Position numbers and translations under genes: made by a program
From: Pseudomonadota bacterium
Lineage (GTDB): Bacteria > Pseudomonadota > Alphaproteobacteria > Rhizobiales > Rhizobiaceae
Direction: 5' to 3'
Assembly: GCA_023451735.1 (NCBI GenBank)
Contig: JAEXYH010000078.1
Span: 1-64,000 of the forward strand
DNA length: 64,000 nt
Shown: positions 17,949-27,787 of the stretch, piece by piece
Position numbering within the stretch: the stretch's first letter is position 1
How the letters are laid out: each line of letters opens with the position of its first letter
Notes under the pieces: model-generated
The model's database searches: none
Told to the model about the DNA's origin: nothing
The model's input: the letters and a program-made list of their open reading frames with translations, nothing else

Positions 17949-18722
17949 ATGGCATTGCCCGATTTCTCTATGCGTCAGCTGCTTGAAGCAGGCGTCCACT
18001 TCGGCCACCAGACGCACCGCTGGAACCCGAAGATGAAGCCGTACATCTTCGGCGACCGTAACAACATCCACATCATCGACCTGGCCCAGACCGTTCCGAT
18101 GCTGTCGCGCGCCCTGCAGGTCGTGTCCGACACCGTTGCTCGTGGCGGCCGCGTTCTGTTCGTTGGCACCAAGCGTCAGGCTTCCGAGCTGATCGCCGAT
18201 TCGGCCAAGCGTTCTGCCCAGTACTACGTCAATTCCCGCTGGCTCGGCGGCATGATGACCAACTGGAAGACCATTTCGAACTCGATCCAGCGTCTGCGCA
18301 AGCTCGACGAGATCCTGAACTCGGAGCAGTCCGGCTACTCCAAGAAGGAGCGTCTGAACCTTGAGCGCGAACGCGAGAAGCTGGACAAGGCTCTCGGCGG
18401 TATCCGCGACATGGGCGGCGTTCCGGACCTGATGTTCATCATCGACACGAACAAGGAAAAGATCGCGATCGACGAAGCCAAGCGCCTCGGTATCCCGGTC
18501 GTCGCCATCATCGACTCGAACTGCGATCCGGACCTGATCGACTTCCCGATCCCGGGTAACGACGACGCGTCGCGCGCCATCGCTCTTTACTGCGACCTGA
18601 TCGCTCGCGCTGCCATCGACGGCATCGCTCGCCAGCAGGGCGCTTCGGGCCGCGACCTCGGCGCTTCCGCTGAAGTTCCGGTCGAGCCGGCTCTCGAAGG
18701 CGAAGCCGAAGCTCAGGCTTAA
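17949..18722 (+). CDS. rpsB: 30S ribosomal protein S2
   Basis: This is 257 residues of ribosomal protein S2: [20 protein letters not shown] at the start, followed by [17 protein letters not shown], with [19 protein letters not shown] and [20 protein letters not shown] further on. The acidic C-terminal tail ([15 protein letters not shown]) is common in alphaproteobacteria. S2 binds the 30S platform. The 198-bp upstream region contains a small stem GCACC/GGTGC (17888-17906), which could belong to an autoregulatory leader. Unlike the usual rpsB-tsf layout, two strong hairpins separate this gene from tsf. Confidence 0.98.
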   Translation: MALPDFSMRQLLEAGVHFGHQTHRWNPKMKPYIFGDRNNIHIIDLAQTVPMLSRALQVVSDTVARGGRVLFVGTKRQASELIADSAKRSAQYYVNSRWLGGMMTNWKTISNSIQRLRKLDEILNSEQSGYSKKERLNLEREREKLDKALGGIRDMGGVPDLMFIIDTNKEKIAIDEAKRLGIPVVAIIDSNCDPDLIDFPIPGNDDASRAIALYCDLIARAAIDGIARQQGASGRDLGASAEVPVEPALEGEAEAQA

Positions 18723-18732
18723 GGCCAAGGTT

Positions 18733-18758
18733 GGAGCGGCTTGCCGCTCCCGCTTTTT
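18733..18758 (+). terminator. Terminator 1 after rpsB
   Basis: A 7-bp GC-rich stem (18733-18739 with 18744-18750, CTTG loop) is followed by CGCTTTTT. It lies 10 bp after the rpsB stop. Confidence 0.75.
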
Positions 18759-18765
18759 CCATTTG

Positions 18766-18803
18766 ACCGAGGCCAGAGAGACGATCCCTGGCCTCGGTTT
18801 GTT
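18766..18803 (+). terminator. Terminator 2 after rpsB
   Basis: An 11-bp perfect stem (18766-18776 with 18788-18798, 11-nt loop) runs into a T-rich TTGTTT tail. It follows the first hairpin within 8 bp, giving tandem terminators in front of tsf. Confidence 0.75.
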
Positions 18804-18962
18804 TAAAAGTCCTGTTCGCCCGAGGTCCTTCGGATCGCGGTTGAAGGGCAGGCCGGCGGTGATCTTCATCACCGTGTCATACTTCCGGGTACATTCGTTC
18901 CCAAAACCTTGAGTTCGCCGAGGTTTTTCGGCGGCACGCAACAAACCGACAAGAGGCTCACA

Positions 18963-19889
18963 ATGGCTGAAATCACCGCTGCACTGGTGAAGGAACTGCG
19001 CGAAAAGTCCGGCGCAGGCATGATGGACTGCAAGAAGGCGCTGACCGAAAACAACGGCGACATCGAAGCAGCAATCGACTGGCTGCGCGCCAAGGGCATT
19101 GCCAAGGCCGACAAGAAGTCGGGTCGTACGGCTGCTGAAGGTCTGATCGGCGTTGCTTCGACCGGCACCAAGGCCGTTGTCGTCGAAGTTAACTCCGAAA
19201 CCGACTTCGTCGCCCGTAACGATGCCTTCCAGGCCATGGTTCGCGGCGTTGCCGACGTCGCTCTGACCACTGATGGTACCGTTGAAGCCGTTGGTGCTGC
19301 GATCTACCCGGAAACCGGCAAGTCGGTTACCGACACGATCAAGGACGCAGTTGCCACGATCGGCGAAAACATGAACCTGCGTCGTTCGGCTGCGCTCGAA
19401 GTGGAAGATGGCGTTGTTGCCACCTACATCCACAACGCTGCTGCAGACCGTCTCGGCAAGCTCGGTGTTCTGGTTGCGCTCAAGTCGACCGGCAACAAGG
19501 ACGCTCTGAACGCCATCGGTCGCCAGGTCGCCATGCACATTGCTGCAACGGCTCCGCTCGCTGTCCGCGCCGAAGAAGTTGATGCCGCTGTCGCCGAGCG
19601 CGAACGCAACGTCTTCATCGAGCAGTCGCGCGAATCCGGCAAGCCGGAAGCCATCATCGAAAAGATGGTTGAAGGCCGTATGCGCAAGTTCTTCGAAGAA
19701 GTCGCCCTTCTTTCGCAGGCTTTCGTCATCAATCCCGACCTTACCGTTGGCGAAGCCGTGAAGGCTGCCGAAAAGGAAGTCGGTGCGCCGATCGAAGTTA
19801 CCGGCATGGCACGCCTGCTGCTCGGCGAAGGCGTCGAAAAGGAAGAGACCGACTTCGCTGCCGAAGTCGCTGCTGCTGCAAAGGGCTGA
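18963..19889 (+). CDS. tsf: Elongation factor Ts
   Basis: This is a 308-residue guanine-nucleotide exchange factor for EF-Tu. The N-terminal UBA-like module [22 protein letters not shown] and the core TDFVARND motif are both clear. The start MAEITAAL at 18963 is chosen over an in-frame upstream extension because the family begins here. The 240-bp gap after rpsB contains tandem hairpins, so tsf probably also has its own promoter. pyrH and frr follow in the usual order. Confidence 0.98.
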   Translation: MAEITAALVKELREKSGAGMMDCKKALTENNGDIEAAIDWLRAKGIAKADKKSGRTAAEGLIGVASTGTKAVVVEVNSETDFVARNDAFQAMVRGVADVALTTDGTVEAVGAAIYPETGKSVTDTIKDAVATIGENMNLRRSAALEVEDGVVATYIHNAAADRLGKLGVLVALKSTGNKDALNAIGRQVAMHIAATAPLAVRAEEVDAAVAERERNVFIEQSRESGKPEAIIEKMVEGRMRKFFEEVALLSQAFVINPDLTVGEAVKAAEKEVGAPIEVTGMARLLLGEGVEKEETDFAAEVAAAAKG

Positions 19890-19919
19890 TTTCGTCAGCT
19901 AATACAGTGAAAACGATGG

Positions 19920-19946
19920 GGGCACCGGTGACAAGCCGGTGCCCTT
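19920..19946 (+). terminator. Stem-loop after tsf
   Basis: A 9-bp perfect stem (19920-19928 with 19936-19944, 7-nt loop) lies 31 bp after tsf. The T-run is very short (TTCG), so it may be a weak terminator or attenuator before pyrH. Confidence 0.5.
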
Positions 19947-20004
19947 CGTGTATCGCCAAGCCGTTTGATCTCTCCGTTTCCGTTTCGCTTTTCAAGGAGC
20001 CGTC

Positions 20005-20727
20005 ATGTCGTCTCAGCCCATCTACAAGCGCGTTCTGCTCAAGGCCTCCGGCGAGGCTCTCATGGGTAGCCAAGGGTTTGGCATCGATGTCGCGGTGGTC
20101 GACCGCATTGCTTCCGATATCGCCGAGGCGCGGCGCATGGGCGTCGAAGTCGGCGTCGTAGTTGGAGGCGGCAACATTTTTCGCGGCGTAGCCGTAGCTT
20201 CTAAGGGTGGCGACCGCGTGACGGGCGACCACATGGGCATGCTGGCGACCGTTATCAACGCGCTGGCACTTGCGACTTCGCTGCGCAAGCTTGATATCGA
20301 TACGGTGGTTCTTTCGGCTATCGCCATGCCGGAAATCTGCGAGAGCTTCTCGCAGCGCCAGGCGCTTCATCACATGGCACAGGGCCGGGTGGTGATTTTC
20401 GCCGGCGGCACCGGCAACCCGTTCTTCACCACCGATTCGGCAGCAGCTTTGCGTGCGGCCGAGATTGGCGCCGAAGCGATCTTCAAGGGTACGCAGGTGG
20501 ACGGCATCTATTCTGCCGATCCGAAAAAGGACCCGAATGCGACCCGTTTCGATACACTGACGCATAGCGAGGTCCTGGAGAAGGGCTTGGCGGTCATGGA
20601 CGTGGCTGCAGTTGCGCTGGCCCGTGAAAACCACATTCCGATCGTCGTCTTTTCGATCCATGAGCCGGATGGCTTTACGCAGATCTTGACCGGCGGCGGC
20701 CTCAAGACGATCGTATCCGATAACTGA
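20005..20727 (+). CDS. pyrH: UMP kinase
   Basis: This is a 240-residue kinase of the amino-acid kinase fold that phosphorylates UMP to UDP with ATP. Family motifs: YKRVLLKASGEAL at the N-terminus, GVVVGGGNIFRG, the uridylate-binding GGTGNPFFTTDSAA loop and VDGIYSADPKKDPNA. It is hexameric and GTP-regulated in the family. AAGGAG lies just upstream of the ATG. It sits in the conserved tsf-pyrH-frr order. Confidence 0.98.
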   Translation: MSSQPIYKRVLLKASGEALMGSQGFGIDVAVVDRIASDIAEARRMGVEVGVVVGGGNIFRGVAVASKGGDRVTGDHMGMLATVINALALATSLRKLDIDTVVLSAIAMPEICESFSQRQALHHMAQGRVVIFAGGTGNPFFTTDSAAALRAAEIGAEAIFKGTQVDGIYSADPKKDPNATRFDTLTHSEVLEKGLAVMDVAAVALARENHIPIVVFSIHEPDGFTQILTGGGLKTIVSDN

Positions 20728-20789
20728 GAAACTACCGCAGTCTTTCCTCCAATCAGAAAGCCTGCCGATAACAAGATGGAGTTCCAACG

Positions 20790-21350
20790 ATGAGCGGATC
20801 AGTCGATCTCAATGACATCAAGCGCCGCATGGAAGGCGCAGTTAATGCCTTCAAGAGCGATATCGCTTCCTTGAGAACCGGTCGCGCATCGGCCAACGTG
20901 CTCGATCCCATCACCGTGGAAGCCTATGGTTCCCGCGTGCCGTTGAACCAGGTGGCAAACATTACCGTGCCTGAGCCGCGGATGCTGGGCGTGTCCATCT
21001 GGGATAAGTCGATGGTTCGCGCAGTAGAGAGTGCTATCCGCGAATCGCATCTCGGCCTCAATCCGATCGTCGATGGGCAAAATCTCCGCATACCGCTGCC
21101 GGAACTCAACGAGGAACGCCGCAAGTCGCTGGTCAAGGTTGCCCATGATTATGCCGAAAAGGCGAAGGTTGCTGCGCGTCATGTCCGTCGTGACGGTATG
21201 GACGGCCTGAAAAAAGCCGAAAAGGACGGCGTAATCGGCCAGGACGACAGCCGTGCCCAGTCGGAAAAGGTTCAGAAGATGACCGACGACACGATTTCTG
21301 AAGTCGACCGCTTGCTTGCGGATAAGGAAAAGGAAATCATGCAGGTCTAG
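20790..21350 (+). CDS. frr: Ribosome recycling factor
   Basis: This is 186 residues with the full RRF pattern: the first helix around [57 protein letters not shown] and the C-terminal helix ending [14 protein letters not shown]. With EF-G it splits post-termination ribosomes. Start at 20790 with TGGAG upstream. Confidence 0.98.
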   Translation: MSGSVDLNDIKRRMEGAVNAFKSDIASLRTGRASANVLDPITVEAYGSRVPLNQVANITVPEPRMLGVSIWDKSMVRAVESAIRESHLGLNPIVDGQNLRIPLPELNEERRKSLVKVAHDYAEKAKVAARHVRRDGMDGLKKAEKDGVIGQDDSRAQSEKVQKMTDDTISEVDRLLADKEKEIMQV

Positions 21351-21399
21351 GTTGGGTGCCGTTTTCCCTCCCTCGGCCGTTGAAGGAATTGCATAGGAC

Positions 21400-22143
21400 A
21401 TGCTGACGCCAGATATCGCGATCATTCCGGAACACGTCGCCATCATCATGGATGGCAACGGCCGGTGGGCTAACAAGCGTGGCCTGGCCCGGACGATGGG
21501 GCACAGCAAGGGTGTCGAGGCTGTCAAGGAAACGGTCAGGGCTGCTGGCGAACTTGGCATCCGCTACCTTACTCTGTTTGCGTTCTCGTCCGAAAACTGG
21601 AACCGGCCGGAAGCAGAGGTGAGCGATCTGCTCGGGCTTCTGCGTCGCTTCATCCGCCGCGACCTGGCGGAACTTCATCGCGAAAACGTTCGCATCAAGG
21701 TGATCGGCGAGCGCGAAAAACTTCGCGGGGACATCCTTCCGCTTCTTCTCGAGGCAGAAGAAACGACGCGCAACAATACCGCGCTGACGGTGGTAATCGC
21801 GTTCAATTACGGTTCTCGCGACGAGATCGCGCGAGCAACCACGCTGATCGCGCAGAAGGTGAAGGCTGGTCTGCTGGATCCGGCGGCTATCAGCGCCGAG
21901 ACGATCAGTGATCATCTCGATACCGCGGGTATCCCCGACCCCGACCTTATCATCCGCACAAGCGGTGAGGAGCGGCTTTCGAACTTCCTGCTCTGGCAGG
22001 CAGCCTATTCGGAATTCGTTTTTCTGCCCGACTACTGGCCGGACTTCAATCGGGACCTCTTCATCGAGGCGCTCAAGATCTACGCTTCGCGTGATCGGCG
22101 CTTCGGAGGGCTGTCTGCGAGACCTGCGGCGGTCATGGGCTGA
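21400..22143 (+). CDS. uppS: Undecaprenyl diphosphate synthase
   Basis: This is a 247-residue cis-prenyltransferase that extends farnesyl diphosphate with isopentenyl units to C55-PP, the carrier precursor for peptidoglycan and O-antigen. Motifs: [15 protein letters not shown] with the catalytic Asp, [13 protein letters not shown], and [16 protein letters not shown] with the metal/substrate-binding Arg and Glu. The stop shares one base with the cdsA start. It forms a tight operon with cdsA and rseP. Confidence 0.97.
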   Translation: MLTPDIAIIPEHVAIIMDGNGRWANKRGLARTMGHSKGVEAVKETVRAAGELGIRYLTLFAFSSENWNRPEAEVSDLLGLLRRFIRRDLAELHRENVRIKVIGEREKLRGDILPLLLEAEETTRNNTALTVVIAFNYGSRDEIARATTLIAQKVKAGLLDPAAISAETISDHLDTAGIPDPDLIIRTSGEERLSNFLLWQAAYSEFVFLPDYWPDFNRDLFIEALKIYASRDRRFGGLSARPAAVMG

Positions 22144-22976
22144 TGGCGCGCGAACTTAAGCTTCGTATCATATCTGCCATCGTTCTTGCCGCGGTTGTCT
22201 TGGCTGCAACCTGGGTAGGTGGGTGGGCGTTCAACCTTGTGGCCGCAGTGATCGCTCCGCTGATCTACTATGAATGGTCAACGATCACTCGCCTCGCCGA
22301 CCAGGATTTCAAAGCGAATGCGTTCGGCTGGCTGATTGTCCTGCTTATTGCGCTCGATCTGGCGATAGGAGGGGGCGATCTTTCGATGCCGCTCCTTTGC
22401 GGCGGGGCAATCACGGCGGCGATCCTTGTGCTTCCTGGTCGTGGTCCCTGGTGGATTCCTGGCGGCATCATTTATGCCGGGCTCAGCGGTATTTCACTTG
22501 CCGCGATACGAGGGGGCAATCAGGCGGGCCTCGTTGCCATGCTTTTCATCTTCGCCGTAGTATGGGGCACCGATATCCTCGCCTATTTCGTCGGTCGCGC
22601 TATAGGCGGTCCGAAGCTTGCGCCGCGAATCTCGCCGGGCAAGACATGGTCGGGCGCAATCGGCGGGGCTGTGGCAGGGGTCGCTGCAAGCGGTTTACTC
22701 ACGCTTGGCGTCTTCTCACGGCTTTCTTTGTGGACGATGGCGCTTGCTTTTCTGCTGTCGGTGGCCAGCCAGATCGGCGATCTGTTTGAATCCTTTATCA
22801 AGCGTCGCTTCGGCGTGAAGGATAGCAGCCATCTCATCCCCGGACACGGTGGCGTGATGGACCGTGTTGACGGCTTGGTTTTTGCCTGTTTTGCCGTATT
22901 TCTGTTGACGCTTGTGGACACGGCTATGAAGGGCCATGTTAGCAACTCGGTCGCAGCCTTCATCTTCGGTCTGTAG
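22143..22976 (+). CDS. cdsA: Phosphatidate cytidylyltransferase
   Basis: This is a 277-residue polytopic membrane enzyme that makes CDP-diacylglycerol from phosphatidate and CTP. The complete CDS signature is visible near the C-terminus, from SFIKRRFGVKDSSH through IPGHGGVMDRVD. About eight hydrophobic helices precede it. The ATG overlaps the uppS stop by one base. Confidence 0.97.
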   Translation: MARELKLRIISAIVLAAVVLAATWVGGWAFNLVAAVIAPLIYYEWSTITRLADQDFKANAFGWLIVLLIALDLAIGGGDLSMPLLCGGAITAAILVLPGRGPWWIPGGIIYAGLSGISLAAIRGGNQAGLVAMLFIFAVVWGTDILAYFVGRAIGGPKLAPRISPGKTWSGAIGGAVAGVAASGLLTLGVFSRLSLWTMALAFLLSVASQIGDLFESFIKRRFGVKDSSHLIPGHGGVMDRVDGLVFACFAVFLLTLVDTAMKGHVSNSVAAFIFGL

Positions 22977-23015
22977 GGCGGCGACCAGCCTCGGTATTGT
23001 GAAGCGGAAACATTG

Positions 23016-24137
23016 ATGGCCATCCTTGGTTTCATAACGGGTTACATCATCCCGTTTATCCTCGTTCTGTCCCTGCTCGTCTTCGTCCACGAGATGGGAC
23101 ACTATCTTGTGGGGCGGTGGAGCGGTATTCGGGTCACGGCCTTTTCGGTGGGCTTCGGCCCGGAGCTGATTGGTGTCACGGATAGCCACGGAACTCGCTG
23201 GAAGCTTTCCGCTATTCCGCTTGGTGGATACGTGAAGTTCTTCGGCGACGAGGATGCCGCAAGCCTTCCCGATGCCTCAAGCGTTGCCCATATGAGCGAA
23301 GCCGATCGAGCCCAGACGCTCGCCGGAGCAAAGTTGTGGAAACGTGCCGCCACCGTCGCTGCCGGGCCTATTGCGAACTTCATCCTGGCGATCGCCATTT
23401 TCGCAGTGCTGTTTTCCGTCTATGGCAAGATGATTGCCGATCCGGTCGTCGCGGAAGTGCGTGCAGACAGTGCGGCCGCTGAAGCCGGCGTTTTGCCGGG
23501 GGATCGCCTCGTCGCACTCGACGGAAGCAAGGTCTCTACATTCGAAGAGGTGCGTCGTTACGTCAGCGTTCGGCCTGAAACGTCGATCGTTGTAACGGTG
23601 GAGCGGAACGGCCAGGACCTTGATCTGCCGATGGTGCCAAAGAGCACCGAGATTACTGACCAGTTCGGCAACAAGGTTGAACTCGGGTTGATTGGCATCG
23701 TGACCAACGAGGAACGTGGTAATTTCCGGCTTGAGACCTTCACTCCGCTTGAGGCGGTCGGCGAGGGTGTGAAGGAAACCGGCAATATCATAACCGGCAC
23801 GTTCCGTTATCTCGGCAATCTGGTGACGGGCCGGATGAAGGCCGACCAGCTTGGCGGTCCGGTTCGCGTGGCCCAGGCTTCGGGGCAAATGGCGTCGCTC
23901 GGCTTTGCTGCCGTCATCCAGCTCGCCGCCGTCCTGTCTGTTTCCATTGGACTTTTGAACCTTATGCCGGTTCCGGTGCTTGACGGCGGCCATTTGGTTT
24001 TCTACGCAATAGAAGCTGTGAGGGGGAAGCCTCTGGGTGCAGGAGCTCAGGAGATCGCATTCCGTATCGGTCTTGCGATGGTACTCAGTCTGATGGTGTT
24101 CGCCACCTTCAACGATATCACCAACCTTATTGGCTAA
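23016..24137 (+). CDS. rseP: RseP-type site-2 intramembrane metalloprotease
   Basis: This is 373 residues. The first helix holds the zinc motif VHEMGHY, and a C-terminal helix holds the metal-binding LDGG (VPVLDGGHLVFY). Between them is a single PDZ-like domain (VVAEVRADSAAAEAGVLPGDRLVALDG). The family normally cleaves membrane-embedded anti-sigma factors and remnant signal peptides; the local target is unknown. A TTG codon directly precedes the ATG at 23016; the ATG is preferred. It sits between cdsA and bamA, an order conserved across proteobacteria. Confidence 0.95.
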   Translation: MAILGFITGYIIPFILVLSLLVFVHEMGHYLVGRWSGIRVTAFSVGFGPELIGVTDSHGTRWKLSAIPLGGYVKFFGDEDAASLPDASSVAHMSEADRAQTLAGAKLWKRAATVAAGPIANFILAIAIFAVLFSVYGKMIADPVVAEVRADSAAAEAGVLPGDRLVALDGSKVSTFEEVRRYVSVRPETSIVVTVERNGQDLDLPMVPKSTEITDQFGNKVELGLIGIVTNEERGNFRLETFTPLEAVGEGVKETGNIITGTFRYLGNLVTGRMKADQLGGPVRVAQASGQMASLGFAAVIQLAAVLSVSIGLLNLMPVPVLDGGHLVFYAIEAVRGKPLGAGAQEIAFRIGLAMVLSLMVFATFNDITNLIG

Positions 24138-24147
24138 GCGAGCTGCG

Positions 24148-24170
24148 GGTGAATAAACCGATTATTCACC
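24148..24170. repeat. AT-rich inverted repeat between rseP and bamA
   Basis: A 9-bp perfect inverted repeat (24148-24156 with 24162-24170, 5-nt spacer) lies 11 bp after the rseP stop and about 160 bp before bamA. It has no T-run. It could be a weak terminator of the rseP message or an operator for bamA transcription. Only the symmetry is observed. Confidence 0.45.
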
Positions 24171-24331
24171 ATGTTTACAATGTTGCGTGGCCTCAGAGCC
24201 ACGCTTCAAAAGGAAGTAAATAGAAATTAACGCGATAGCTTGCTTGTAGGGCAAAAGAAGGTAAAACGACACACGTGGCCGGAGTCGGGCTCCACCCGCC
24301 GAGGGACAACGGGAAAAGGTAAGAATTGAAA

Positions 24332-26668
24332 ATGAAGGCTGGTTCAAAGTTTTTGAACGCGGTGTCGGCGTTTGCGCTGTCTGCTAGTGTTGTTGCGTCG
24401 GGTTCTGGCGTCATGGTGCTTGCAAGTGCTGCGAGTGCCGAAGCTGCTGTCATCCGCAGCGTTCAGGTGCGTGGCGCCCAGCGCGCCGGCGAAGAAGCTG
24501 TTCGTTCCAACCTCACGATCCAGCCGGGTGTTTCCTTTTCCGGTGCTGATATCGATGAATCGGTCAAGCGTCTCTATGCGACCGGTTATTTCTCCGATGT
24601 GAAGATCAGTGTTTCGGGCAGCTCGCTGGTTGTAACCGTTGCTGAAAACGAACTGGTCAACCAGGTTGTCTTCAACGGAAATCGCAAGATCAAGGACGAC
24701 AAGCTGGCAGGCGTTGTGCAGACGCAGCCGCTCGGACCGTACAGCCAGGCAATGGTCAATGCGGACATCGAGCGCATTCGTACTGCCTATTCGCAGATCG
24801 GCCGCAGCGACGTCGAGATCACGACCCAGACGGTCAATGTCGGTCAGGGACGCGTCAACATTGCTTTCGTGATCAATGAAGGTGACCGTACGAAGATCGC
24901 CGATATCAATTTTGTCGGCAATCAGGCTTATGGCGACGGTCGCCTGAAGGCCGTGATCGTCACCAAAGAATCTGGTCCGCTGTCCTTCCTGACCCGCAAG
25001 GACGTCTACAGCCCGGACAAGCTGCGCGCCGACGAAGATGCGCTGCGCCAGTTCTACTACAATCACGGTTACCCGGATTTCCGCATCATCTCTTCCGATG
25101 CGCAGCTCGATACGACGACGAACAAGTACACGATCAACTTTACGGTTGAAGAAGGTGCGCGTTATCAGTTCGGCGATGTCAGTGTCGAGTCGAGTGTCGA
25201 AGGCATCAGCGGCGATGAGCTTCGCGGACTTGTCGAGACCAAGCCGGGCGCAGTCTACGATGCCCGCGAAATCCAGAAGTCGATGGAAGCCATTTCCAAG
25301 CAGGTTGCTTCGAAGGGTTATCCCTTCGCGCGGGTCACACCGCGTGGTGATCGTAATCTGCAGACCAACACGATCGGCGTCTCCTATATGGTCGACCAGG
25401 GCGAGCGCGCCTATGTCGAACGTATCGAGATCCGCGGTAACACCCGCACGCGTGATTACGTCATTCGTCGCGAGTTCGATTTCAGTGAAGGCGATGCCTT
25501 CAATCAGGAAATGATCTCTCGCGCCAAGCGTCGCCTTGAAGCGCTCGGCTACTTTACTGCAGTCAATATTTCGACGACGCAGGGCAGCGCAGCAGACCGC
25601 GTTGTCGTTGTTGTGGACGTTGAAGATCAGTCGACCGGTTCGTTCGGTATCGGTGCTGGTTACTCTGCAGGTGGCGACGGCTTCATTCTCGAAGCCTCGG
25701 TTGAAGAAAAGAACTTCCTTGGTCGCGGCCAGTATGTTCGTGTTGCTGCGGGCGGTGGCCTGAACGATTCGCGTACCTACTCGCTGTCCTTCACCGAGCC
25801 GTATTTCCTCGGTTACCGTCTGGCTGCCGGCTTTGACGTATTCCGCAGCGAAACCTCGTCGAATGATAACTACGACTATTCGGAACAGGGCTTCACGCTG
25901 CGTGTGACGGCGCCGATCACCGAAGATCTGGCAACGACCTTCCGCTATACGTACAAGCAGATCGAGTACGAAAGCGACGGCAATGACTTTGATGATCTTT
26001 CGCCGATCTATCAGGATCTCGTTGATCACGGTAAGTATACGCAGTCGTCGGTTGCCCAGACGCTGACCTATAACACGCTGGACAGTCAGACTATGGCTCG
26101 CGAAGGGATCTATGCGACCTTCACGCACGAGTTTGCCGGTCTTGGTGGTGATTCTGAGTTCTACAAGATCTCCGGACGCGCGCGTTACTTCCAGACGTTG
26201 TCGACCGAGGCAGATCTCATCGGCTCGATCGCAGTCGGTGCAGGTCATGTTTTCGCCACCGGCGATAATCTGAACGTCTTCGATCAGTTCACGCTCGGTG
26301 GTCGTCAGGTTCGTGGCTTCGATAACAACGGTATCGGTCCGCGCACGAAGGACGATGGCGACGCGCTGGGCGGTACGACGTACTTTACCGTTTCGGCTGA
26401 TGCCTCGATGCCGTTCCCGGCAGTTCCTGAAGACATCGGCCTGCGTCTGGCTGCTTTTGCAGATGCTGGCACTTTGTACGGTAATGATGTCAAAACGTCC
26501 GGCACCGATATCGAAGGCACTGGCATGTCCTGGCGTGCATCCGTTGGTCTCGGCGTCATGTGGGCTTCTCCTTTCGGCAATATCCGCATGGATTACGCGA
26601 TCCCGGTGCTCAAGGAAGACTTCGACGAAACCCAGGAATTCCGCTTCAGCATGGCGAACCAGTTCTGA
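24332..26668 (+). CDS. bamA: BamA, outer-membrane protein assembly factor
   Basis: This is 778 residues. A long signal peptide (through SAASAEAAVI, about 40 residues) is followed by five POTRA repeats (about residues 40-440) such as IRSVQVRGAQRAGEEAV, NQVVFNGNRKIKDDKL, and YVERIEIRGNTRTRDYVIRREF. The C-terminal 16-strand barrel contains the loop-6 VRGFDNNGIGPR motif and ends in a terminal Phe (FSMANQF), the Bam recognition signal. The ATG at 24332 is used; a TTG two codons upstream has the better-spaced AAGG and may be the true start. It inserts beta-barrel proteins in the outer membrane and is followed by lipid A genes. Confidence 0.96.
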   Translation: MKAGSKFLNAVSAFALSASVVASGSGVMVLASAASAEAAVIRSVQVRGAQRAGEEAVRSNLTIQPGVSFSGADIDESVKRLYATGYFSDVKISVSGSSLVVTVAENELVNQVVFNGNRKIKDDKLAGVVQTQPLGPYSQAMVNADIERIRTAYSQIGRSDVEITTQTVNVGQGRVNIAFVINEGDRTKIADINFVGNQAYGDGRLKAVIVTKESGPLSFLTRKDVYSPDKLRADEDALRQFYYNHGYPDFRIISSDAQLDTTTNKYTINFTVEEGARYQFGDVSVESSVEGISGDELRGLVETKPGAVYDAREIQKSMEAISKQVASKGYPFARVTPRGDRNLQTNTIGVSYMVDQGERAYVERIEIRGNTRTRDYVIRREFDFSEGDAFNQEMISRAKRRLEALGYFTAVNISTTQGSAADRVVVVVDVEDQSTGSFGIGAGYSAGGDGFILEASVEEKNFLGRGQYVRVAAGGGLNDSRTYSLSFTEPYFLGYRLAAGFDVFRSETSSNDNYDYSEQGFTLRVTAPITEDLATTFRYTYKQIEYESDGNDFDDLSPIYQDLVDHGKYTQSSVAQTLTYNTLDSQTMAREGIYATFTHEFAGLGGDSEFYKISGRARYFQTLSTEADLIGSIAVGAGHVFATGDNLNVFDQFTLGGRQVRGFDNNGIGPRTKDDGDALGGTTYFTVSADASMPFPAVPEDIGLRLAAFADAGTLYGNDVKTSGTDIEGTGMSWRASVGLGVMWASPFGNIRMDYAIPVLKEDFDETQEFRFSMANQF

Positions 26669-26670
26669 TC

Positions 26671-26698
26671 GTTTCCGGCCGCGAAAGCGGCCGGAAAC
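26671..26698 (+). repeat. 12-bp hairpin with GAAA tetraloop between bamA and lpxD
   Basis: Perfect arms at 26671-26682 and 26687-26698 enclose a GAAA loop, a GNRA tetraloop of high stability. It begins 3 bp after the bamA stop. There is no U-tract, so it more likely stabilises the 3' end of the bamA message or attenuates lpxD than terminates fully. Confidence 0.7.
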
Positions 26699-26719
26699 CT
26701 GTTCTGGAGCTTCAGCTTT

Positions 26720-27787
26720 ATGGATCATAATAATTTCTTTCCGCCCCATGATGGCGTTAGCCTGCGCGAGCTGGCGACCCATCTTGGGGCTGAGCTTTTG
26801 GACGATACCGTCGGCGATCGCGTGATCCGTTCGGTGGCGCCGGTTGCGCGCGCTCAGGAAGGGCAGGTATGCTATATCCTGTCGCGCAAAAACCGCCAGG
26901 AGCTTGAGACCTGCATGGCCTCTGCCATCCTCTGCGATCCCGGTCTTGCAAATATCGTTCCCGCGCATATCGCAGTTCTGCAGACCAAAACACCACATTC
27001 GGCTTTTGCGATGGCGGGAGCGTTTCTGCATCCACTCGCAATGCGTCCAAGCCCTGTAACATCCGAGGGTGAGGGTATATCTCCCGCTGCCTATGTGGAT
27101 CCGACTGCGCGGCTGGAAGATCGCGTGACTGTTGAACCAATGGCGGTGATCGGTGCACGTGCTCATATCGGCGCTGGTACCCGTATCGGAGCAGGCGTAA
27201 TCGTTGGTGCGGACGTTCAGATCGGACGCGATTGCAGCATCGCCGCCGGCGCGAGTGTGGTGGCTGCCCTGATCGGCAACAACGTCATCATCCACAACGG
27301 CGTCCGTATCGGTCAGGATGGTTTCGGTTTTGCGCCGGGGCCGCGCGGCATGCTGAAGATCGTGCAGATCGGTCGTGTCATTATCCAGGATAATGTTGAG
27401 ATCGGCGCGAATACGACGATCGACCGTGGTGCCATGGATGATACGGTCATCGGCGAAGGTACGAAAATCGATAATCAGGTACAGATCGCCCACAATGTTC
27501 ATATCGGACGCCATTGCGGCATCGCCTCCGGGGCTGGTATCGCCGGCTCGACGAAGATTGGAAATGGCGTCTTGATCGGAGGCGCATCCGGCATAAATGG
27601 TCATATTTCTATTGGAGACGGCGTTCAGATCGCTGCAATGAGCGGCGTTGTGGCAGATATCCCTCCTGGCCTTAGATATGGCGGGATACCGGCGCGACCG
27701 ATGAAAGACTTTCTCCGTGAGATGGCGGAAAAAATGACTCAGGTGGACGACAGGGCAAAACGCAGAGGAGAAAAAAACAATGACTGA
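26720..27787 (+). CDS. lpxD: LpxD, UDP-3-O-acylglucosamine N-acyltransferase
   Basis: This is 355 residues with an N-terminal uridine-binding domain ([34 protein letters not shown]) and a long left-handed beta helix of hexapeptide repeats ([20 protein letters not shown]). The catalytic-loop region [19 protein letters not shown] is visible. The C-terminal helix ([19 protein letters not shown]) binds ACP in the family. It adds the second acyl chain to the lipid A precursor. The gene overlaps fabZ by 8 bp. Confidence 0.97.
   Translation: MDHNNFFPPHDGVSLRELATHLGAELLDDTVGDRVIRSVAPVARAQEGQVCYILSRKNRQELETCMASAILCDPGLANIVPAHIAVLQTKTPHSAFAMAGAFLHPLAMRPSPVTSEGEGISPAAYVDPTARLEDRVTVEPMAVIGARAHIGAGTRIGAGVIVGADVQIGRDCSIAAGASVVAALIGNNVIIHNGVRIGQDGFGFAPGPRGMLKIVQIGRVIIQDNVEIGANTTIDRGAMDDTVIGEGTKIDNQVQIAHNVHIGRHCGIASGAGIAGSTKIGNGVLIGGASGINGHISIGDGVQIAAMSGVVADIPPGLRYGGIPARPMKDFLREMAEKMTQVDDRAKRRGEKNND

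Noticed and set aside
17943..19538. Minus-strand open frame of 531 codons opposite rpsB and tsf
   Set aside because: Both sense genes are universal ribosomal/translation genes. The antisense frame also runs through two terminator hairpins.
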